NCBI GenBank assembly: GCA_934630985.1
Contig: CAKTXO010000038.1
Location: 1-12,056, forward strand
Length of the DNA: 12,056 nt
From: an uncultured Oscillospiraceae bacterium
Lineage (GTDB): Bacteria > Bacillota > Clostridia > Oscillospirales > Oscillospiraceae
Reading direction: 5' to 3'
The notes under the pieces: generated by a model
The model's database searches: none
Seen by the model: the letters and a program-made list of their open reading frames with translations, nothing else
What the model was told of the DNA's origin: nothing
Translations under genes and position numbers: made by a program
Part shown: piece by piece, positions 6,765 through 12,056 of the stretch
Layout: each line of letters opens with the position of its first letter
Position numbering within the stretch: the stretch's first letter is position 1

Positions 6765-7675
6765 CAGGCTTCCAGAGGATGGCCTCGGAAGTAGTCCGGC
6801 GCGGCCATCCGCTTTCCGCCCTCGGCCTGGAGGGAGGTGATCTCCACGGCACCCTCACCGCAGGCGATCCGCAGGCCGGTTTTCGTCAGGCCCAGGATTT
6901 CCCCGGGCTTACCGGTGCCCTCCACCACCCGGGTGTCGTGAACCTTGAAGGTTTTGCCCTGCAAAACCATGGTAGCTACCGGCCAGGGGTGCAGACCCCG
7001 CACCTGATTGTGCACCTGCCAGGCAGTCTTATTCCAGTCGATGGGGCACATGGTTTTATCCAGCATGGGAGCATAGGACACCTGAGACGCGTCCTGCCGG
7101 GTTCCGGGAAGCTTCCCTTCCTTCTGAAAACGACCGAGCGTCTTGCTCAGCAGTTCCGCTCCCAGCACCGCCAGATGATCCAGAAGCTCTCCGGCGGTCT
7201 CGTTTTCCCCGATGGGAGTCTTGGACACGTCGATGATATCCCCCGCGTCCATTTCCCGGCACAGATACATGGCGGTGACGCCGCTCTCACTCAGGCCGTC
7301 CAGCACCGCCCACTGATAGGGGGCGCTGCCCCGGTACTTGGGTAAGAGGCTGGCATGGATGTTGATGCAGCCCAGAGTCGGCACATCCAGCACCTTCTGA
7401 GGAAGGATTCGGCCATAGGCCACCACCGCGCAGATATCCGGCTTCAAGGCTCGCAGGGTCTCCACCGTCGCTTCCTCCCGAAAATTCTCCGGCTGGAAAA
7501 CGGGAATATTCGCGCTCAGTGCTACCTCCTTCACAGGAGAGGCCACCAGCTTCATGCCCCGTCCCTTGGGACGGTCGGGCTGGGTATAGACGCCGACCAC
7601 CTCAAAGCCGTCGGCCAAAATCTTTTTCAGGCAGGTCGCCGCGATGTCCGGCGTGCCCATAAACACAACTCGCAA
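6764..7675 (-). CDS. fmt: methionyl-tRNA formyltransferase (TTG start)
   Basis: Transfers a formyl group from 10-formyl-tetrahydrofolate to initiator Met-tRNA. The 303-residue product has the Rossmann N-terminus RVVFMGTPD (2-10), AYGRILP (86-92), the catalytic core INIHASLLPKYRGSAP (104-119; N105 and H107), the catalytic Asp in EMDAGD (141-146, D143), and the C-terminal OB-like tRNA-binding domain from about 205, with NQVRGLHPWP at 223-232. The start is inferred to be TTG at 7675: it places the protein exactly at the family N-terminus, a purine-rich AGGGGG lies seven bases upstream, and there is no in-frame ATG nearby. An upstream in-frame ATG at 7804 lies inside def and would add 43 unrelated residues. 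The stop TGA overlaps the rsmB ATG by one base (TGATG). Function is secure, the start fairly so. Confidence 0.97.
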   Translation of the reverse strand: MRVVFMGTPDIAATCLKKILADGFEVVGVYTQPDRPKGRGMKLVASPVKEVALSANIPVFQPENFREEATVETLRALKPDICAVVAYGRILPQKVLDVPTLGCINIHASLLPKYRGSAPYQWAVLDGLSESGVTAMYLCREMDAGDIIDVSKTPIGENETAGELLDHLAVLGAELLSKTLGRFQKEGKLPGTRQDASQVSYAPMLDKTMCPIDWNKTAWQVHNQVRGLHPWPVATMVLQGKTFKVHDTRVVEGTGKPGEILGLTKTGLRIACGEGAVEITSLQAEGGKRMAAPDYFRGHPLEA

Positions 7676-7682
7676 GGTTTTT

Positions 7683-7688
7683 CCCCCT
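7683..7688 (-). promoter_or_regulatory. ribosome binding site supporting the fmt TTG start
   Basis: On the minus strand this reads AGGGGG, one change from consensus AGGAGG, seven bases before the TTG at 7675. With the conserved Fmt N-terminus starting at that codon, it supports a non-ATG start. Confidence 0.65.
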
Positions 7689-7694
7689 ATCGGA

Positions 7695-8174
7695 TTACTC
7701 TTCTTCCTGGGCTTCCAGCTCTTCCTCGGTGAGGAACCGCTCCATGACCTCGGTGTAGAGAATGCCGTCCAGGTGATCCAGCTCGTGGCAGAAGCACCGG
7801 GCAATCAGTTCCTCTCCCTCGGCCTCAAACCAGTTGCCGTCCCGATCCTGCGCCCGAACCTTGGCGTAATTGGGACGCTTCACCAGGCCGTACTTGCCGG
7901 GGACGCTGAGGCAGCCCTCGGCTCCTACCTGCTCGCCGGAGGTTTCCAGAAGGCTTGGATTGATCAGCTCCAGAACCTCATCGCCGGTATCCACCAGCAC
8001 TACCCGGCGCAAAATGCCCACCTGGGGAGCCGCCAGGCCTACGCCGTTGGCTTCTGCCAGGGTTTCCTTCATGTCGTCCAGCAGCCTGTGCAGCCGCCCG
8101 TCAAATTTCTCCACCGGTCTGCACACCTTGTGCAGTGCCGGATCCTTATCCGTTAAAATCTTCCGCAGTCCCAT
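7695..8174 (-). CDS. def: peptide deformylase
   Basis: Removes the N-formyl group from nascent polypeptides at the ribosome exit, using a metal (usually iron) held by one Cys and two His. All three family motifs are visible in the 159-residue product: motif I GVGLAAPQ (44-51), motif II EGCLS (86-90, metal ligand C88) and motif III HELDH (130-134, ligands H130 and H134, catalytic E131). The length and the ARCFCHELDHLDG context fit a bacterial class I-like enzyme; the C-terminus is an acidic helix ending EEELEAQEEE. The start ATG at 8174 is preceded by AGAGAGGAA at about six bases, and the priA stop is 15 bases upstream. It sits immediately before fmt, the enzyme that adds the formyl group it removes, a very common pairing. 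Confidence 0.98.
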   Translation of the reverse strand: MGLRKILTDKDPALHKVCRPVEKFDGRLHRLLDDMKETLAEANGVGLAAPQVGILRRVVLVDTGDEVLELINPSLLETSGEQVGAEGCLSVPGKYGLVKRPNYAKVRAQDRDGNWFEAEGEELIARCFCHELDHLDGILYTEVMERFLTEEELEAQEEE

Positions 8175-8189
8175 TTCCGGTTCCTCTCT

Positions 8190-10631
8190 TTACATATCAT
8201 AGCCGTTGACGTCAATGTAGGCATTGACCCCCCGGTTTGCTTTGTCCTGACTGAATTTTCGCAGCAGTGCGGCCAGCAGCTGGCGCAAAGACCGCGTCAT
8301 ATGGCAGCGCAGGGTCAGCTGATAGCGATAGTTGTAGTTGACCTTGGGCACCACGCAGGGAGCCGGGCCCAGCACGCCGCATTTTTCCTCCGGAACCTGA
8401 CGCAGCCAGGCGTTCAGACTGTCCCGGAACACCGCGGCCCCCCGAAGCACCTGCCCCTCCTCCTGACCGGAGAAGGTGACCAGGGCAAAATCCCCGAAGG
8501 GCGGCGCCGCCTGCGCCTGCCGGAGCCGGATTTCCAGATCGTAAAATCCGTCGTAATCCTGCTTTGCCGCAAGGCCGATGACCTGATGGGTCGGCTGAAG
8601 GGTCTGAATCACCGCACGACCGGTGCTGTCGCCCCGTCCTGCCCGACCCACCACCTGGGTGAGCATATTGAAGGTGGTCTCCCCTGCCCGGAAGCCTCCG
8701 GAATAGAGACTTAAATCCCCGTCCAGCACTCCCACCAGGGTCACATTGGGCAGATTCAGTCCCTTGGCAACCATTTGGGTTCCCAGAAGCACGGGAACGT
8801 TTTCCTTCTGGAAGTGCTCCAGAATTTTCTCGTGGGTATTCACCGCGCTGACCGTATCCGCGTCCATCCGGCTGGTTTCCATATCCGGAAACAGGGCAGC
8901 CAGCTCCTGCTGCACCTTCTGGGTGCCGGTACCGATGGCTTTCAGGGGGCCGCCGCAGGCGGGACACCGGGCAGGCGCCGCCATGGAAAAGCCGCAGTAG
9001 TGGCACATCAGGCGGCTGTTGGCACTGTGATAGGTCAGGTGAACGCTACAACGGGGGCACTCCGGCGTCTGGCGGCAGTCGATGCACACCAGCGCCCGGC
9101 TGTTGCCCCGGCGGTTCAGCAGCAGAATGGTCTGCTTTCCGGCCTGACGGGTCTCTAAGATTCGCTGGCGCAGGGGGATGCTCAGGGAGGTATCGTTTCC
9201 CAGTTTCAGCTCCTCCCGCATGTCCACGATCTCCACCTCGGGAAGAGGGCGGCCGTTGTAACGCTGGCGCAGGGTATAGAGCCGGTAGAGGCCGGTTTTC
9301 GCCCGGTACATGCTCTCAATGCTGGGCGTGGCGGAGCCCAGAACCACCAGGGCGCCCTCTCTGGCACCACGCCAGATGGCCACCTCCTTGGCATCGTACC
9401 GGGGAGAACTTTCGGATTTGTAGGAATGCTCCTGCTCCTCATCCAGAATGAGAAGGCCGGGGGTGCAGGGAGCAAACACCGCGCTGCGGGTACCCACCAC
9501 TACCCGGGCATCCCCGCTTTTTACCCGCTTCCACTGGTCGTACCGCTCGGCGGCGGACAGGCTGCTGTGCAGCACCGCCACCTGAGTTCCAAAATAGGCC
9601 GCTAAAATTCCCAACAACTGGGGCGTCAGGGCAATTTCCGGAACCAGCAGCATGGCGCTTTTTCCGGAGGCCAGACAGGTCTGAATCAGCCGGATATACA
9701 CGCTGGTTTTTCCGGAGCCGGTGACGCCGTAAAGCAGGGCAACGCCCGGCTCTTCCCGCGTCATCTGGGAAGCTAGGCCTTCAAAGCAGGCCTGCTGCTC
9801 CTCGTTCAGAACCAGCGGACCCGAGAGCTTTGCCGGGCGAATCTCCCGGCAGCGAAGCACCGGTCGGTGGGACAGGGTCAGATAGCCCAGCTTTTCCAGC
9901 CGGTTCACCGTAGCCGTGGAGGCTCCGGTGAAATAGCACAGATCCTTCACCGCCACGCTTCCCACGCTGCACAGCAGTTCCAGCACCTGCCGCTGCATGG
10001 CGGCGGACTTGGGACGGCTGGCGGCATAGGCCATGGTTTCCTCCGGAGACTGGGCAAGGGTAGCGATTTTTTCCGACTTATCCTGGGTTTTCCGCAGAAA
10101 ATCCGTCTGGCAGGTGATCCACTTCTTCTGACGAAGGTAGCTGAGCACCTCCCGCAGGGTGTCCTCGTCGGAGATGAGATTCCGCAGAGCTTCCTCCTGG
10201 GCGGTGCCCCCCAGGTTTTCCAGCAGCTCCAGAAGCTCTGCCGCCCCCTCCTTGCGGATGGTCTTTTCCTTCCAGCTCCGATCTTCCGTCAAAGAGACGG
10301 TGAGCCGGGTTCGGAACCAGAGCCCCGCCGGGAGCATCACCCGGATGGCATCGAAAAAGGTACAGAAATACCGCTCCCGGAGGAAGGCCGCCAGCCGCAG
10401 CTGGGTCTCGGTGAGAATCGGGTTGTCGTCCAGGCAGCTTTCCACCGGCTTCAGCTTGTCCTCGCTGCCCGGCTCCACAGTCAGGACAATTCCCTCCGTG
10501 CGCCGGTTGGCGCGACCGAAGGGAACCATCACCCGCTGTCCGGGCGCAAGGGTCATATCCTGTGGGATTCGATAGGAATAGGGCTTATCGATGGCAAAAT
10601 TTGCCGCGGAAACAGCAATTTTTCCAATCAT
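8190..10631 (-). CDS. priA: primosomal protein N', replication-restart DNA helicase PriA
   Basis: Superfamily 2 3'-5' helicase that recognises stalled or abandoned replication forks and reloads the replisome. The 813-residue protein is full length. Residues 1-105 are the 3'-DNA-binding domain, beginning IGKIAVSAA with PFGRANRRTEGIV at 37-49. Residues about 110-265 form the winged-helix region. The helicase core has Walker A GVTGSGKTS at 302-310, PEIALTPQ at 331-338, motif II DEEQEHSYK at 397-405, GSATPS at 432-437, GTQMVAKG at 617-624 and VGRAGRG at 661-667. Eight cysteines that bind two structural zincs are all present (516, 519, 525, 528, 543, 546, 556, 559). Motif II reads DEEQ where E. 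coli PriA has DEEH. Start: ATG at 10631 with GGAGG eleven bases upstream. The stop lies 15 bases before def. Assignment is very secure. Confidence 0.98.
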   Translation of the reverse strand: MIGKIAVSAANFAIDKPYSYRIPQDMTLAPGQRVMVPFGRANRRTEGIVLTVEPGSEDKLKPVESCLDDNPILTETQLRLAAFLRERYFCTFFDAIRVMLPAGLWFRTRLTVSLTEDRSWKEKTIRKEGAAELLELLENLGGTAQEEALRNLISDEDTLREVLSYLRQKKWITCQTDFLRKTQDKSEKIATLAQSPEETMAYAASRPKSAAMQRQVLELLCSVGSVAVKDLCYFTGASTATVNRLEKLGYLTLSHRPVLRCREIRPAKLSGPLVLNEEQQACFEGLASQMTREEPGVALLYGVTGSGKTSVYIRLIQTCLASGKSAMLLVPEIALTPQLLGILAAYFGTQVAVLHSSLSAAERYDQWKRVKSGDARVVVGTRSAVFAPCTPGLLILDEEQEHSYKSESSPRYDAKEVAIWRGAREGALVVLGSATPSIESMYRAKTGLYRLYTLRQRYNGRPLPEVEIVDMREELKLGNDTSLSIPLRQRILETRQAGKQTILLLNRRGNSRALVCIDCRQTPECPRCSVHLTYHSANSRLMCHYCGFSMAAPARCPACGGPLKAIGTGTQKVQQELAALFPDMETSRMDADTVSAVNTHEKILEHFQKENVPVLLGTQMVAKGLNLPNVTLVGVLDGDLSLYSGGFRAGETTFNMLTQVVGRAGRGDSTGRAVIQTLQPTHQVIGLAAKQDYDGFYDLEIRLRQAQAAPPFGDFALVTFSGQEEGQVLRGAAVFRDSLNAWLRQVPEEKCGVLGPAPCVVPKVNYNYRYQLTLRCHMTRSLRQLLAALLRKFSQDKANRGVNAYIDVNGYDM

Positions 10632-10651
10632 AGCCCCAGTTCCTCCAAAAA

Positions 10652-10858
10652 TCAGTATTTATATTCGTCCTTGATGGTAGCGGACAGCTTGCCGTCAGCA
10701 ACCTCTTCAATGGCCAGAGTCACCGGCTTCTCCGGCAGCTCCTCCTGGAAGGCCTCGGCCTCGGCGGCGATCTGGCGAGCCCGATGGGCCACCACATTCA
10801 CCAGCAGGTAACGGCTATCCACATGCTCCAGCAGTTCCGCAACAGGGGGGTACAGCAT
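10652..10858 (-). CDS. rpoZ: DNA-directed RNA polymerase subunit omega
   Basis: A 68-residue small subunit of RNA polymerase, which helps fold and assemble the beta' subunit. It shows the family pattern: MLYPPVAELL, then VDSRYLLV (residues 13-20), AHRARQI (24-30), and the acidic C-terminal half with KPVTLAIEEVADGK (44-57). The length is normal for Firmicutes omega. The start is the ATG at 10858, preceded by GGAGG at nine bases. A TTG six bases upstream in the same frame would lie only three bases from that ribosome binding site and is rejected. It sits between gmk (45-base gap) and priA (20-base gap). In B. subtilis coaBC follows rpoZ; here priA follows directly. Confidence 0.95.
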   Translation of the reverse strand: MLYPPVAELLEHVDSRYLLVNVVAHRARQIAAEAEAFQEELPEKPVTLAIEEVADGKLSATIKDEYKY

Positions 10859-10867
10859 AATCAAATT

Positions 10868-10872
10868 CCTCC
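10868..10872 (-). promoter_or_regulatory. ribosome binding site that fixes the rpoZ start
   Basis: Read on the minus strand this is GGAGG, nine bases before the ATG at 10858 and three bases before a competing in-frame TTG at 10864. The spacing favours the ATG, giving a 68-residue omega subunit. Confidence 0.8.
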
Positions 10873-10903
10873 AAAATCGAAAGTAAAATGGTAAAGTTAA
10901 CGC

Positions 10904-11452
10904 TTATTCAGCGATAATTTTCAAAATTTCCTGGGCGCACCGCTCCGGGTCGTCGTTGACCACCACATGGTCATACCAGACCCGCTGCTCCATTTCCCAG
11001 GTGGCTCGCTCCATGCGCATCTGAATCTGCTCTTCCGAGGTATCCCCCCGACCCCGCAGACGGCGTTCCAACTCCTGGACGGAGGGGGGCATGATGAAGA
11101 TCAGAACCGCGTCCGGAGCCTTTTCCTTCACCTGCTTTGCGCCCTTGGGCTCAATATCCAGCAGCACCGACCCGTGGGACTGCTTTTCCTCGGCCTGGGC
11201 TCGGGGGGTGCCGTAGTAATTTGCCGCATGGGCATCGTATTCCAGGAATTCTCCGGCGGCAATCATGGCCTCAAATTTCTCCCGGGTGATGAAGTAGTAG
11301 TGCACTCCGTCAATCTCCCCGGGTCTGGGGGGGCGGGTGGTTGCGGACACGGAAAAGGACAAATCCTTCCGCTTCTCCATCATAATACCCAAAACCGTGC
11401 CCTTTCCAACTCCGGAGGCACCGGAAATCACGATGAGCTTCCCTTTCTTCAT
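10904..11452 (-). CDS. gmk: guanylate kinase
   Basis: Phosphorylates GMP (and dGMP) to GDP with ATP, in the cytoplasm, supplying GTP and influencing (p)ppGpp metabolism. The 182-residue product has the P-loop GASGVGKGT at 11-19, the GMP-binding segment [19 protein letters not shown] at about 36-54 (R40, R43, E46, Y52/Y53), EFLE at 68-71, NYYGTP at 79-84, the LLDIE strand at 97-101, the lid motif [12 protein letters not shown] at 130-141 and VVVNDD at 163-168. The start chosen is the ATG at 11452: it gives the family N-terminus [11 protein letters not shown], has AGAGGAA about 6 bases upstream, and overlaps the remA stop by four bases. An upstream in-frame start at 11491 would add 13 unrelated residues and is rejected. 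The protein is slightly shorter than the usual 195-210, mainly because it ends soon after the last helix. The family-typical aspartate/hydrophobic stretch reads DIEPKGA, a small variant. Function is secure. Confidence 0.97.
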   Translation of the reverse strand: MKKGKLIVISGASGVGKGTVLGIMMEKRKDLSFSVSATTRPPRPGEIDGVHYYFITREKFEAMIAAGEFLEYDAHAANYYGTPRAQAEEKQSHGSVLLDIEPKGAKQVKEKAPDAVLIFIMPPSVQELERRLRGRGDTSEEQIQMRMERATWEMEQRVWYDHVVVNDDPERCAQEILKIIAE

Positions 11453-11712
11453 TCTGCTTCCTCTCTTTCCGGCTCCCCGTGGCCAGACCACCGGGCGCAG
11501 ATTGTTTCCGTGGGAATGGCGGACAGAATCACATGATCCGTGTCCATCAGGATCACCGCCTTGGTCTTCCGACCGAAGGAGGCGTCAATCAGCATTCCCC
11601 GATCTCTGGCCTCCTGAATCACCCGCTTGATAGGGGCGGAATCCGGAGCCACAATGGCAAGCAGCCGGTTTGCCGCAACCATGCTGCCGAATCCGATGTT
11701 GATCAGCTTCAT
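11449..11712 (-). CDS. remA: RemA-family DNA-binding regulator (DUF370)
   Basis: An 87-residue protein that begins with the hallmark [16 protein letters not shown] and continues with [21 protein letters not shown] (residues about 25-45) and DHVILSAI (59-66), the near-invariant pattern of the DUF370/RemA family. In Bacillus subtilis RemA is a small oligomeric DNA-binding activator of biofilm-matrix and osmoprotection genes; in Clostridia the targets are mostly unknown. The basic residues used for DNA binding in B. subtilis (as I recall R18, R50, R51) correspond to R16, R48 and K49 here, so one Arg is a Lys. The last 15 or so residues (after ICARW) form an acidic Glu-rich tail that looks like a lineage-specific extension. 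The ATG at 11712 has only a weak GGTGG Shine-Dalgarno-like element close upstream. The stop TGA overlaps the gmk start by four bases (ATGA), implying translational coupling. The family is secure; the regulatory role is inferred. Confidence 0.95.
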   Translation of the reverse strand: MKLINIGFGSMVAANRLLAIVAPDSAPIKRVIQEARDRGMLIDASFGRKTKAVILMDTDHVILSAIPTETICARWSGHGEPEREEAE

Positions 11713-11723
11713 GCTACCACCGC

Positions 11724-12056
11724 TTACTCAATATTCTGGGTCTGCTCCCGGATTTTTTCCAGCTCCGCCTTGATCTCCACCACAATCCGAGCCAGCCGCA
11801 CATCGGAACACTTGGAGCCGATGGTGTTGCTTTCCCGGTTCATTTCCTGAAGCAGGAAGTCCAGCTTCCGGCCGATGGCACCGCCGGCGGTGAGCATATG
11901 ATTCATCTGATCCAGGTGGCTTCTCAGGCGGACGGTTTCCTCGTCCACCGCCACCTTGTCGGCGAAAATCGCCGCCTCGGTGAGGATCCGGCTTTCGTCG
12001 ATGGCGGTATTTGCCAGGACTTCTTTCAGCTTGTTTTCCAGCCGGGTGCGGTAATC
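11724..12056 (-). CDS. yicC: YicC/YloC family endoribonuclease, C-terminal part (cut by window edge)
   Basis: Only the last 110 codons are present; the 5' end lies beyond position 12056 and the frame is open to the edge. Reading inward, the fragment has the family's signature C-terminal (DUF1732-type) region: [14 protein letters not shown] near fragment residues 20-33, VRLRSHLDQ at 42-50, and the highly conserved [14 protein letters not shown] at 62-75 followed by NTIGSK at 77-82, ending in [10 protein letters not shown]. The stop is TAA at 11724-11726. Known for the family: E. coli YicC and B. subtilis YloC are cytoplasmic proteins now described as endoribonucleases acting in RNA turnover. 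A GTG codon at 11954 could be mistaken for a start, but the conserved family sequence continues upstream of it, so it is internal. This is the most upstream gene seen in the cluster, with 11 bases to the next start. The family assignment is very secure; the activity is known only from homologues. Confidence 0.95.
   Translation of the reverse strand, partial: DYRTRLENKLKEVLANTAIDESRILTEAAIFADKVAVDEETVRLRSHLDQMNHMLTAGGAIGRKLDFLLQEMNRESNTIGSKCSDVRLARIVVEIKAELEKIREQTQNIE

Noticed and set aside
7676..7804. Upstream start of fmt at 7804
   Set aside because: Would overlap the end of def and add 43 residues not found in the family.
9867..10811. A 314-codon plus-strand open frame opposite priA and rpoZ
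   Set aside because: It spans two certain minus-strand genes and their junction, with no recognisable domain or ribosome binding site.
1..12056. A hidden mobile element, CRISPR array, toxin-antitoxin or defence system
   Set aside because: No transposase, integrase, regularly spaced repeats, or paired small toxin/antitoxin genes were seen on either strand.

Overview
This window is a core housekeeping locus of a Gram-positive anaerobe, most likely a member of the Clostridia and probably the Oscillospirales (Ruminococcaceae/Oscillospiraceae). The assignment rests on gene order (yicC/yloC, remA, gmk, rpoZ, priA, def, fmt, rsmB, rlmN, a PP2C phosphatase, a PASTA-domain Ser/Thr kinase, rsgA), which matches the Firmicutes yloC-rsgA cluster, on the clearly GC-rich body of the cluster, and on Firmicutes-specific proteins such as RemA and the PASTA kinase. 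Genus-level placement cannot be made from the sequence alone.

Layout: every supported gene is on the minus strand, so transcription runs from position 12056 down to about 200. From 12056 to 688 there are twelve genes with gaps of only 11-45 bases or with start/stop overlaps (ATGA or TGATG), and no terminator or promoter is visible between them. They are best read as one long operon or a set of tightly coupled operons: RNA turnover (yicC, C-terminal end only), a DNA-binding developmental regulator (remA), GMP kinase (gmk), RNA polymerase omega (rpoZ), the replication-restart helicase (priA), peptide deformylase and Met-tRNA formyltransferase (def, fmt), two rRNA methyltransferases (rsmB, rlmN), the phosphatase/kinase signalling pair (prpC, prkC) and the ribosome-assembly GTPase (rsgA). 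The shared theme is making, starting and quality-controlling ribosomes and translation, with a cell-wall-sensing kinase embedded in the same unit.

Below position about 690 the character changes. Base composition becomes AT-rich, spacing widens, and there is one small four-helix membrane protein of unknown function (209-589) followed by about 200 bases with no convincing gene: a start-less open frame and a small hairpin. This end is the edge of the conserved cluster.

I found no evidence for a new biological system here. No mobile element, CRISPR array, defence or biosynthetic cassette is visible. The points worth a second look are modest: a TTG start for fmt, the absence of coaBC between rpoZ and priA and of rpe/thiN after rsgA, a degenerate third PASTA repeat plus an extra C-terminal domain on the kinase, an Arg-to-Lys change in the RemA basic patch, and the unrecognised AT-rich tail of the window.
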